12,194 bases of DNA from CAYOYK01 sp964408185 (GTDB taxonomy: Bacteria; Bacillota; Clostridia; Christensenellales; Aristaeellaceae). Below, in pieces: positions 5,522-12,194 of this stretch; within the stretch, counting starts at the first letter, position 1, and the number at the start of each line of letters is the position of its first letter. The notes below the pieces were generated by a model. The model saw only the letters and a list, made by a program, of their open reading frames with translations. It made no database searches and had not been told where the DNA came from. The translations under genes were made by a program, and so were the position numbers. The stretch is from the NCBI GenBank assembly GCA_964408185.1, contig CAYOYK010000067.1, forward strand, positions 1 to 12,194, in the 5' to 3' direction.

Positions 5522-8152
5522 CTAGCCGTTTTCTTTGTTTCCCGTACCGTCGGCTGCGCAAGGGCTCGCGCTGTCGTCCGGCTCGGTGCGCGCGGCGGAA
5601 GCCCCGCCGGCGTCGCTTTGCGTGACGGCGCGCGTCTGCGCGGCAGCGGCGCTCGCTCGCTGCTCCGCCTCGCGCAGCTCCGTGATATCGTTGACCACCG
5701 CCAGATGCACGGGCTCGTCCACATCCGGCAAATTGACGATGGCAATATCGCAGGACACCCAGCGGATGCTTTGGTCCGGCCGCACGATGCGGAACCCCAC
5801 GCTGTACGGCTTGACCTCGGCGCAGGCTTGGGCGATCACCGCGTCCACCCTCGCCTGATCGTCCGGGTGGATGACGTTGAAATGGCCGGAGAACGCCGTG
5901 TCGTACTCCTCGCGCGTGCGCCCCATCAGCTTGTAGTAATAGCAGTTGGCAAACAGATACTTGATCTGCCCCTCCCGTACCACGGAGGCGGCCACGCCGA
6001 CGTTGATATGGCTCATGATGAGGCGGAGCTGCGTGGTGGCGGCGCGCTCCATGCGCTGCGCCTCGCGCTCGGCGGTGATGTTATCCAAGTATCCGTAGTA
6101 CAGGTAGCGCCCGTCCGCCTCGGCAAGGCGGCGCAGGTTGATGCGCAGGTACACGCCCTCTCCCGCGGGGCTGTACTGCGTGGAGTACGCCTCAAAGGAC
6201 TCGCTGCGCCCGCTTTCGTAGGCGCGCCGGATGGCGGCAATCGCCTTGTCGTGCGTATCGCCGTCAAAGCTGCAAAACGGCTCCAGCTTGAGGATTTCCT
6301 CATTGGTCAGGCTGGAATGAACGGTCTGGGCAAACTCGCCGTTGACGCGGAGCATCTCGCAGCGCCCGTGGGAATACTCAAAGATGAACGCACCGCCGGA
6401 GAAGTGGTTGAACACCAGCGTATCCAAGGACTCCGCCGTCCAGAACGCGCTGTTATCAAAGTTTTCGACAAGGTTGAGGTCGCTCAGCTCCTTGTCCTTG
6501 CGCTCGCACCGAAGCACGGCTTCATAGTCCGCGAGCGGCATGGGCTTCTCGTAAAAGAACCCCTGGATGTTGCTGCAGCCGATGGAGCTCAGGTAGTCCG
6601 CCTGCTCGCGGGACTCCACGCCCTCGGCGATCACGCTCATGCCCAGCCACCTCGCCATGCGAACGACCGATTCCACAATGCTGCCGCCGCGCTGGGAATC
6701 CTCCGCGCCCTCGATGAAGCGCATGTCCAGCTTCAGGATCTGCGCGGGCACATCCTTGAGCGTGTTCAGGGAGGAATACCCGCTGCCGAAATCGTCGATC
6801 TCCACGGTAAAGCCGGCCGCGATCAGCTCCTTGACGATATACACGATCTGGTCGGTGGACTCGGCAAAGGCGGACTCCGTGATCTCAAGGCGCAGAAGCT
6901 CTATGGGCAGCGCATACTGGGAGATCAGGCCGGTGATCAGGCGCAGGAAGCCCTTGTGGAAAACATCCTGTCTGGAAATGTTCACGGAGACGGGCATGGG
7001 GTCGCGGCCCTCATCCAGCCAGCGGCGCAGGCAGGCGCACACCCGCTCCCAGATGTACTTATCCAGCTCGTAAATAAAGCCGTTGCGCTCAAACACGGGG
7101 ATAAACTTTCCCGGCGGGATCAGCGTGCCATCCGGCTTCCTCCAGCGCACCAAGGCTTCGCTGCCGATGAACGCCCCGGTGGCGTGGTTGTACTGCGGCT
7201 GGAACCACGGCTCAAACTGTCCAGACTTGAGCGCGCCGTGCATCTCGGTAACGATCTGCTGCTCGTCCAGCAGGCGCTCGCGCATGGACTGGTCATACTG
7301 CGCGATTTGCTGATCGTAGCGGCCCTTGATGGAATCCTGCGCCAGCGTCGCCCAATCGTACATGGAGCTGACGGAGGGCCGCTTGTCCGCCACCAGATAC
7401 CGCCCGATGCGCAGTGTGATCTTGCGCGCGATGCACCTTGGCGAGGCCATCTCGTGGTGCGTCTGCGTCACCGCCTCCGACGACATGCTTTCCGCCGGAT
7501 AGAGCGCGGCGAAGCGGTCCGCCGTGAGGTGGCTGACGATGCCGTCTATGGAGGCGGCGCAGCCCGCGAGGCAATCCGCCACGTGGCACAGCACCTCGTC
7601 GCCGATCTCCGTGCCGTGCTGATCGTTAATGACCTTGAAGTTGTCGATATCGATGCTGGAGAGCATGTAGTAGCCCGGCTCCCGCTGCTGGATCAGCCTT
7701 TCGGCCTCCACAAAAAACGCGTCCCGCGTGAGCAGCCCGGTCAGCCTGTCCTTCATGGCGGCGTTTGCGAGGGCGGCCGTCTCGCACAGGCTGATGGTGT
7801 TGCGGAGCAGCTGCAGCAAAAGCGCCTGATTGAAGGGCTTTGTGACAAATGTGTTCGCACCCAGCGTCAACGCCCTGACCTGCGCCGCCTCGTCCTGGAT
7901 CGCGGTGCTGACGATCACGGGGATCGACCGCCACAGGGCGTTGCCCTTCAGCTTGGCCAGCACCTCGTAGCCGTCGATGCCGGGCAGCATGATATCCAAA
8001 ATCACGGCGGAGATGGACTTGAACTGCCTGTGAAGGATATCCAGCGCGTCCTCGCCGCTGTCGGCCAGCTGAACGACATAGTCCTTCCCCAGCAGGCCCT
8101 TCAGCAGCACCTGCTCCACATGGCTGTCGTCCACGACCAGTATCTTTTTCAT
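5522..8152 (-). CDS. REC-GGDEF(degenerate)-EAL-PAS-PAS response regulator, c-di-GMP phosphodiesterase
   Basis: An 876-residue soluble regulator. The receiver domain (about 1-120) has acidic D8/D9, phospho-acceptor D53 in LDIMLPG, and K105 in TKPF. The GGDEF-like domain (about 130-255) keeps SIDIDNFKVIND (166-177), but the signature is TADRF (210-214), so it should not cyclise GTP. The EAL domain (about 300-548) is complete: SEALVRW (331-337), N391, LEITESAF (422-429), DDFGSGYSSL (453-462), KLD (474-476), AEGVES (509-514), Q530. It should hydrolyse c-di-GMP to pGpG. Two PAS-like domains (about 570-695 and 700-828, the second with HPDDQARV and NDITELREAE) follow, then a low-complexity tail. PAS at the C-terminus is an unusual order. 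ATG at 8152 is chosen for AAAGGAGG 8 nt upstream; the frame extends 30 codons further without one. The upstream kinase gene ends 37 nt away. Confidence 0.94.
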   Translation of the reverse strand: MKKILVVDDSHVEQVLLKGLLGKDYVVQLADSGEDALDILHRQFKSISAVILDIMLPGIDGYEVLAKLKGNALWRSIPVIVSTAIQDEAAQVRALTLGANTFVTKPFNQALLLQLLRNTISLCETAALANAAMKDRLTGLLTRDAFFVEAERLIQQREPGYYMLSSIDIDNFKVINDQHGTEIGDEVLCHVADCLAGCAASIDGIVSHLTADRFAALYPAESMSSEAVTQTHHEMASPRCIARKITLRIGRYLVADKRPSVSSMYDWATLAQDSIKGRYDQQIAQYDQSMRERLLDEQQIVTEMHGALKSGQFEPWFQPQYNHATGAFIGSEALVRWRKPDGTLIPPGKFIPVFERNGFIYELDKYIWERVCACLRRWLDEGRDPMPVSVNISRQDVFHKGFLRLITGLISQYALPIELLRLEITESAFAESTDQIVYIVKELIAAGFTVEIDDFGSGYSSLNTLKDVPAQILKLDMRFIEGAEDSQRGGSIVESVVRMARWLGMSVIAEGVESREQADYLSSIGCSNIQGFFYEKPMPLADYEAVLRCERKDKELSDLNLVENFDNSAFWTAESLDTLVFNHFSGGAFIFEYSHGRCEMLRVNGEFAQTVHSSLTNEEILKLEPFCSFDGDTHDKAIAAIRRAYESGRSESFEAYSTQYSPAGEGVYLRINLRRLAEADGRYLYYGYLDNITAEREAQRMERAATTQLRLIMSHINVGVAASVVREGQIKYLFANCYYYKLMGRTREEYDTAFSGHFNVIHPDDQARVDAVIAQACAEVKPYSVGFRIVRPDQSIRWVSCDIAIVNLPDVDEPVHLAVVNDITELREAEQRASAAAAQTRAVTQSDAGGASAARTEPDDSASPCAADGTGNKENG

Positions 8153-8160
8153 CCGTGCGT

Positions 8161-8168
8161 CCTCCTTT
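8161..8168 (-). promoter_or_regulatory. Near-consensus ribosome binding site of the EAL gene
   Basis: On the minus strand AAAGGAGG is 8 nt before the ATG at 8152. It decides that start over the in-frame ATG at 8242, which lies inside the end of the preceding kinase gene. Confidence 0.8.
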
Positions 8169-8189
8169 GTACGGACTGCCGCAGCTATG

Positions 8190-11021
8190 TCATCGCCCCG
8201 CAGCTTGCCTATTCGGCATGCAGCGGGCGATCTCCTGTACAAGCGTTTGGTACTCTATCGGCTTGGCGAGGTGCGCGTTCATGCCTGCCGCAAGGTAGGC
8301 GCGGATATCCTCCTCAAACACGTTGGCCGTCAGCGCGATGATCGGGATGGTCGCCGCGTCGGCCCTGTCCATGGCGCGGATGGCCTTGGTCGCCTCCACG
8401 CCGTCCATCACGGGCATGCGAATGTCCATCAGCACCAGATCGAAGGCCCCCGGCTCGGAGGCGGCAAACAGCGCCGCGCCCTCTTGGCCGTTGGCCGCGT
8501 ACTCCGCCGTGCAGCCCGCCTTGGCAAGGTAGCCCTTCGCCACAATGGTGTTGATGGCGTTATCCTCGCACAAAAGGATATGAGCGCCGCGGATCGCCTC
8601 GGCGGGGTCGGCGGCCGGCTGGGGGGCCGGCTCCTCCGGGCAGCGGGGGAAATCCAGATAGACGATCACGGCCGTTCCGCCGCCCGGCGCGCTTTCCACC
8701 CCGATGCGCCCGCCCATCAGCTCCACAAGCCGCTTTGCGATGGCCATGCTCAAGCCGCCGCCCTCGCGGTCGGGGCGGGCGCCCGTGCCGCGCTCCTGCG
8801 TAAACGGCTCAAACAGCGTGGGCAAAAGCTCCGGGCTCAGGCCCGCGCCTTGATCGGTCACCACAAATTTGGCGTGCAGCACGGTGTCGCTTGGCTCCGT
8901 GCTCTCGCCGCTGAGCGTGACCACCCCGCCCTCCGGGGAGAGCTTGATGGCGTTGGACAGCAGGTTGACCATGACTTGCTGAACGCGCTGCCTGTCCATC
9001 ATCACCTTGCCGTGAACGGGCTGCTTCACTTCCACGACGCAGCGGACGTTCTTCTCCTTTGCGCGGGTCTGCGCCAGCGCCACCGTATCGGCGACCGCCT
9101 CGCCGACGTCCTCCGGCCGGAGCTTCAGCGTCAGGCCGCCGTCCTCGATCTTGCCCAGATCCAGCGTGTCGTTGATGACGCCGAGAAGGTACTTGCCCTC
9201 GTTTTGCACGCCGTCCAACGCGGCGCGCACCTCATCCGGCATATCGCGCTGCATGGCCAGCTCGGTAAAGCCCAAAATCCCGTTGAGGGGGGTGCGCATA
9301 TCGTGGCTCATGCGGGCAAGGAAATCGGATTTGGCGGCGTTTGCGCGCTTTGCCTCCCCGGCGGCGGCAACCGCCTCGGCCTCCTTGCGCCGGATCGTGG
9401 CGAGGCTGCGCCTTTGCGCCCGCAGGTAAATGTGAGCGGCAGCCAGCAGGCTCAGCAAAAGGAGGATCGCGCAGGCAATGACATGGCGGTTCTCGTACAG
9501 CCGATCGGAAAGCGTGCGCGCGTACTGCGCAAATGTGCTGTTGGTGCGGATGATCTGCTCCGCGTCGTCCTGCGGGATCAGCGCGATACCGTTGTTGAGG
9601 ATCTGGAGAAGCTCCGCGGGCGCGTCGCTCCGGAGCGCGATGCAGTAATCAATGGGGCAGCTGTACGCGTAGGCGATGTGAAAGTCCTCGTTGCGGGGAT
9701 TCTTGAGCCGATATTCCAGCTCGTAAATGGCGTTGGCGTACGCGTCGGCTTGGCCCGACCGCACCGCGTCGATGCAGAGCTGCGCGGTATCGCAGCGGAC
9801 GAACGTCATGCCGGGGTATTTGTGCGAGAGCATCGTCATGACGCCGTTGTTCGTCTTGGCGATGGCGACCGTCATGCCCTCGTCCTCGCGGAGCTTGGCC
9901 GCGTCCGTAAAGGCGAGCGCGACGGAAAGGGAATACAGCGGATTGGTGATCTGCACGGGCGTGCCGCCGCCATACGCGTCCTTCGAAACGCTGGGCATGG
10001 CCAGATCCACGCCGTCCTTGACCAGCATATCCGACGCGTAGCCGGAGGCGTCCGCCGCGATGTACTCAAACTGAAAGCCCGTGATCTGCGAGAGCTTGTC
10101 CATCATCTCGATGGCGATGCCGCGGAAGCTGCCGGTCTCCTCATCGTACCACGACGCGGGCTTGCGATCGCCAAAAACCGCCACGCGCAGCACCGGGTGC
10201 GCGGCGATGTACTCGGCCTCCGCGCGGGTCAGCAAAATGCTGCCGTAGAGCTGGCGCTGGGCCAGATAGGTGTACTGCCGCGCGACCATATCCGGGTTTT
10301 CGGAGTACATGCGCTCCACGGCAAGGTTGATCCGCCGCATGATCTCCGAGCCCTTGGGGGCCATGATGTAGTTCGGGTCGGTATTGTAAATGGAGATGAC
10401 CTTCAGGTCGTCGGTGTAGGCGTGCGCGTCGCCGCCAAACGCGTCGATCTCGCCCTTTTGCAGCGCCTCGCGCAGGTCGCTGGTTTGGGGGTATACCACC
10501 GTGCGCGCCTCAAAGCCGTGCAGCGCGGCGTACTGCTCGTACAGCGTCTTGTTGAGCGCGTCCTGCTCAAAGCCCACAAGCAGCCCGTCCATGGCCTCGT
10601 AATCGTTATAGAACAGATCGGCCGCGTCCTTCGGCGCAAAAACCGCGCCCTGTATCTGCCCGATGCACTGGACGGAAAAATCGTACAGCTCCTCGCGCTC
10701 CGCGCTCCTGCGCGCGTCGGTTACAATGTCGATCTCGCCGCTGAGCAGCCCCGCCATGCAGCCGCTCCACGTCAGGCGGACGTACTCGTAGCGGATATTG
10801 GCGTACTCGGCCAGCGTTTCCATAAACTCCGCCCCGTAGCCGGTCATGCGCCCGTCCTCGTCCAGCGCGATAAACCCGTTGCTCTCGTACACGCCGACGC
10901 GGACGACGGTCGGCTCCTCCTCCGCCGCGAGCGATGGAACGGACAGCGGCAGCAGAAGCGCGACGCCCGCAAGAAGCGCCGCGGCCCGCTTGAGCCTGCG
11001 CAAATGTCGGTTTGTCGTCAT
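8190..11021 (-). CDS. BvgS/EvgS-like hybrid histidine kinase with two solute-binding domains
   Basis: A 943-residue membrane sensor kinase. A signal peptide (about 1-33: RRLKR basic start, hydrophobic 13-31, then LAA) leads to two SBP_bac_3 Venus-flytrap domains outside the membrane (about 38-262 and 277-500). One transmembrane helix (about 513-533) follows, then a short coil, the HisKA domain with phospho-His H573 in MSHDMRTPLNG, and HATPase_c (N-box NLLSNAIKLSPEGG from 686, D-box DQGAG 723-727, G-box GGGLSMAI 754-761). A C-terminal receiver follows, with E819/D820, D866 in LMDIRMP, T898 and K920. The family senses amino acids or other small ligands; the ligand is not deducible here. ATG at 11021 overlaps the upstream kinase's TGA by 4 nt (ATGA), which indicates translational coupling and fixes the start. 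No Hpt domain is present, unlike full BvgS. Confidence 0.94.
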   Translation of the reverse strand: MTTNRHLRRLKRAAALLAGVALLLPLSVPSLAAEEEPTVVRVGVYESNGFIALDEDGRMTGYGAEFMETLAEYANIRYEYVRLTWSGCMAGLLSGEIDIVTDARRSAEREELYDFSVQCIGQIQGAVFAPKDAADLFYNDYEAMDGLLVGFEQDALNKTLYEQYAALHGFEARTVVYPQTSDLREALQKGEIDAFGGDAHAYTDDLKVISIYNTDPNYIMAPKGSEIMRRINLAVERMYSENPDMVARQYTYLAQRQLYGSILLTRAEAEYIAAHPVLRVAVFGDRKPASWYDEETGSFRGIAIEMMDKLSQITGFQFEYIAADASGYASDMLVKDGVDLAMPSVSKDAYGGGTPVQITNPLYSLSVALAFTDAAKLREDEGMTVAIAKTNNGVMTMLSHKYPGMTFVRCDTAQLCIDAVRSGQADAYANAIYELEYRLKNPRNEDFHIAYAYSCPIDYCIALRSDAPAELLQILNNGIALIPQDDAEQIIRTNSTFAQYARTLSDRLYENRHVIACAILLLLSLLAAAHIYLRAQRRSLATIRRKEAEAVAAAGEAKRANAAKSDFLARMSHDMRTPLNGILGFTELAMQRDMPDEVRAALDGVQNEGKYLLGVINDTLDLGKIEDGGLTLKLRPEDVGEAVADTVALAQTRAKEKNVRCVVEVKQPVHGKVMMDRQRVQQVMVNLLSNAIKLSPEGGVVTLSGESTEPSDTVLHAKFVVTDQGAGLSPELLPTLFEPFTQERGTGARPDREGGGLSMAIAKRLVELMGGRIGVESAPGGGTAVIVYLDFPRCPEEPAPQPAADPAEAIRGAHILLCEDNAINTIVAKGYLAKAGCTAEYAANGQEGAALFAASEPGAFDLVLMDIRMPVMDGVEATKAIRAMDRADAATIPIIALTANVFEEDIRAYLAAGMNAHLAKPIEYQTLVQEIARCMPNRQAAGR

Positions 11022-12194
11022 TTCGTCCTGCCCTCCATCCCAAACGCCTTTGCCAGCGCCTTGGCCAGATCGTCCGGCTTGATGGGCTTGGCGACGTGGG
11101 CGTTCATGCCGACGGCCAGCGCCCGCGCGATATCCTCGTTGAACGCGTCGGCGGTCTGCGCGATGATCGGGATCGATTTGGCCTCCGGGTGATCGGACGC
11201 GCGGATGGCCTGCGTCGCCTCCAGCCCGTCCATGACCGGCATTTGAATGTCCATAAGGATCGCGTCGTAATATCCGGGCCGGGCGGCGGTAAACAGATCC
11301 ACCGCCTCCTGCCCGTTTACCGCAAGCTCCACGGTCACGTGATCCTTGGCAAGGTAGCCCTTCTCCACGATTTGGTTGAGCGTGTTGTCCTCCACCAGCA
11401 GCACCCGCTTGCCGGTAAAATCCCACGCCGCCGGCTCCTCCTTGGGCACGGCGATCTTGCCGTCCGTCAGCGTCATCAGCAGATCAAACAAGGAGGACTG
11501 GAACAGCGGCTTGGACAAAAACACGTCCGCGCCCGCGTCCTTGGCGGCCTCCCCGGCCTGATAATAATCGTAGGCGGATACGACGATCACCACCACATCC
11601 TTGCCGTACCGCTCCCGGATGCGCCGCGTCGTCCCCTCGCCGTTCATCTCCGGCATGCGCCAATCCACAAGGCAGACATTGTAGGGGTCGCCGTTCCTCT
11701 GCGCCGCGTCCAGCGCCGAAAGCGCGCTCTTGCCGCCGTCCGCGCAGGTAAACCGCACGCCCATGCGGGAAAGCACCCTGCCGATGTAATCCAGCTCGTC
11801 CGCGTCGTCGTCCACGGCGAGCACGCGCAGCTTGGCGGCGTCCGCCGAGACCGCCCCGCCCGTGCCGATCTTGCTGCGGCCGAAGGGAAGCTCCACGGTA
11901 AATGTCGTCCCCTCGCCCTGCACGCTTGCCACATCCACCGTGCCGCCCATCATGCCGGTGAGGCTTTTGACGATGGACAGCCCCAAGCCGCTGCCGCCGT
12001 ACTTGTGCGCGGTCGTGGAGCTTTCCTGCTCAAAGGGCCGGAAGAGGCGCGACAGCATCTCCTCGCTGATGCCGCACCCGGTATCGGACACCTCAAAGCG
12101 GAAGAACGCCTTGTCCTCGCCGACGGTCGTCTGCGACACGGTAAGCCGGATGCCGCCCCGCTCGGTAAACTTGATCGCGTTGCCCAGCAGGTTC
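11018..12194 (-). CDS. Hybrid histidine kinase, C-terminal part (HATPase-REC-REC), cut by window edge
   Basis: The 5' end lies beyond the window; 391 residues are visible. The frame stays open to the edge and begins with the HATPase N-box NLLGNAIKFTERGG, so the GTG near 12139 is internal and not the start. The ATPase domain continues with SDTGCGI and the lid/G-box GGSGLGLSIVKSL. Two receivers follow. The first (from LRVLAVDDD) has its phospho-acceptor Asp in LVDWRMPEMNG (codon 11663-11665) and a SKP lysine. The second (from KRVLLVEDN) has it in LMDIQMPVMDG (codon 11249-11251) and AKP. The sensor and HisKA parts are unseen. The second receiver is clearly paralogous to the receiver of the next kinase: both share KGYLAK, NGQE, MPVMDG.EAT.AIRA and GMNAH.AKPI. 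TGA overlaps the next ATG (ATGA). Confidence 0.93.
   Translation of the reverse strand, partial: NLLGNAIKFTERGGIRLTVSQTTVGEDKAFFRFEVSDTGCGISEEMLSRLFRPFEQESSTTAHKYGGSGLGLSIVKSLTGMMGGTVDVASVQGEGTTFTVELPFGRSKIGTGGAVSADAAKLRVLAVDDDADELDYIGRVLSRMGVRFTCADGGKSALSALDAAQRNGDPYNVCLVDWRMPEMNGEGTTRRIRERYGKDVVVIVVSAYDYYQAGEAAKDAGADVFLSKPLFQSSLFDLLMTLTDGKIAVPKEEPAAWDFTGKRVLLVEDNTLNQIVEKGYLAKDHVTVELAVNGQEAVDLFTAARPGYYDAILMDIQMPVMDGLEATQAIRASDHPEAKSIPIIAQTADAFNEDIARALAVGMNAHVAKPIKPDDLAKALAKAFGMEGRTK

Noticed and set aside
5513..11192. Plus-strand open frames of about 940 and 1000 codons opposite the EAL and kinase genes
   Set aside because: They mirror the codon pattern of the certain minus-strand genes, are typical of GC-rich DNA, and show no domain. 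They are unlikely to be antisense proteins.

Overview
The window looks like chromosomal DNA from a GC-rich, low-copy-number Gram-positive of the Clostridia, probably an uncultured gut-type lineage. The reasons are the adjacent murB and rapZ genes, strong AGGAGG-type ribosome binding sites, a T-tailed intrinsic terminator, large c-di-GMP and hybrid-kinase genes, and short TTCG/CGCA-loop hairpin repeats of the kind scattered in such genomes. The taxonomic call is an inference from gene content only.

Layout. Positions 1-563 hold no convincing gene. They are a mosaic of short GC-rich hairpins, a 34-nt near-perfect palindrome and a short direct repeat. A BaiN/HI0933-type flavoprotein gene (564-1910, minus) is divergent from murB (2115-3074, plus); each has a recognisable promoter in the shared spacer. 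murB is followed by eight tandem copies of a 17-bp repeat (3076-3211), then rapZ (3225-4127, plus), which ends in a clear intrinsic terminator (4172-4213).

The rest is one minus-strand signalling cluster, listed in transcription order: a hybrid histidine kinase cut off by the window edge (11018-12194, HATPase-REC-REC); a second hybrid kinase with two extracellular solute-binding domains (8190-11021), overlapping the first by ATGA; a REC-GGDEF(degenerate)-EAL-PAS-PAS protein (5522-8152); and a membrane-bound GGDEF diguanylate cyclase (4379-5446). The last gene's 3' end, stop codon included, is triplicated as 66-bp tandem units (4239-4436).

How the genes may work together (inference): the periplasmic-type sensor kinase reads an extracellular ligand and phosphate passes through REC domains, possibly to the REC domain of the EAL protein. 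That would set c-di-GMP breakdown against synthesis by the membrane cyclase. No Hpt domain is visible in the window. The murB-rapZ half concerns cell-wall precursor synthesis and is a separate transcription unit converging on the signalling cluster.

The most unusual structures are the two unrelated tandem arrays, the 17-bp array ahead of rapZ and the stop-codon-containing 66-bp array. I see no clearly new biological system beyond these and the compact kinase/c-di-GMP operon.
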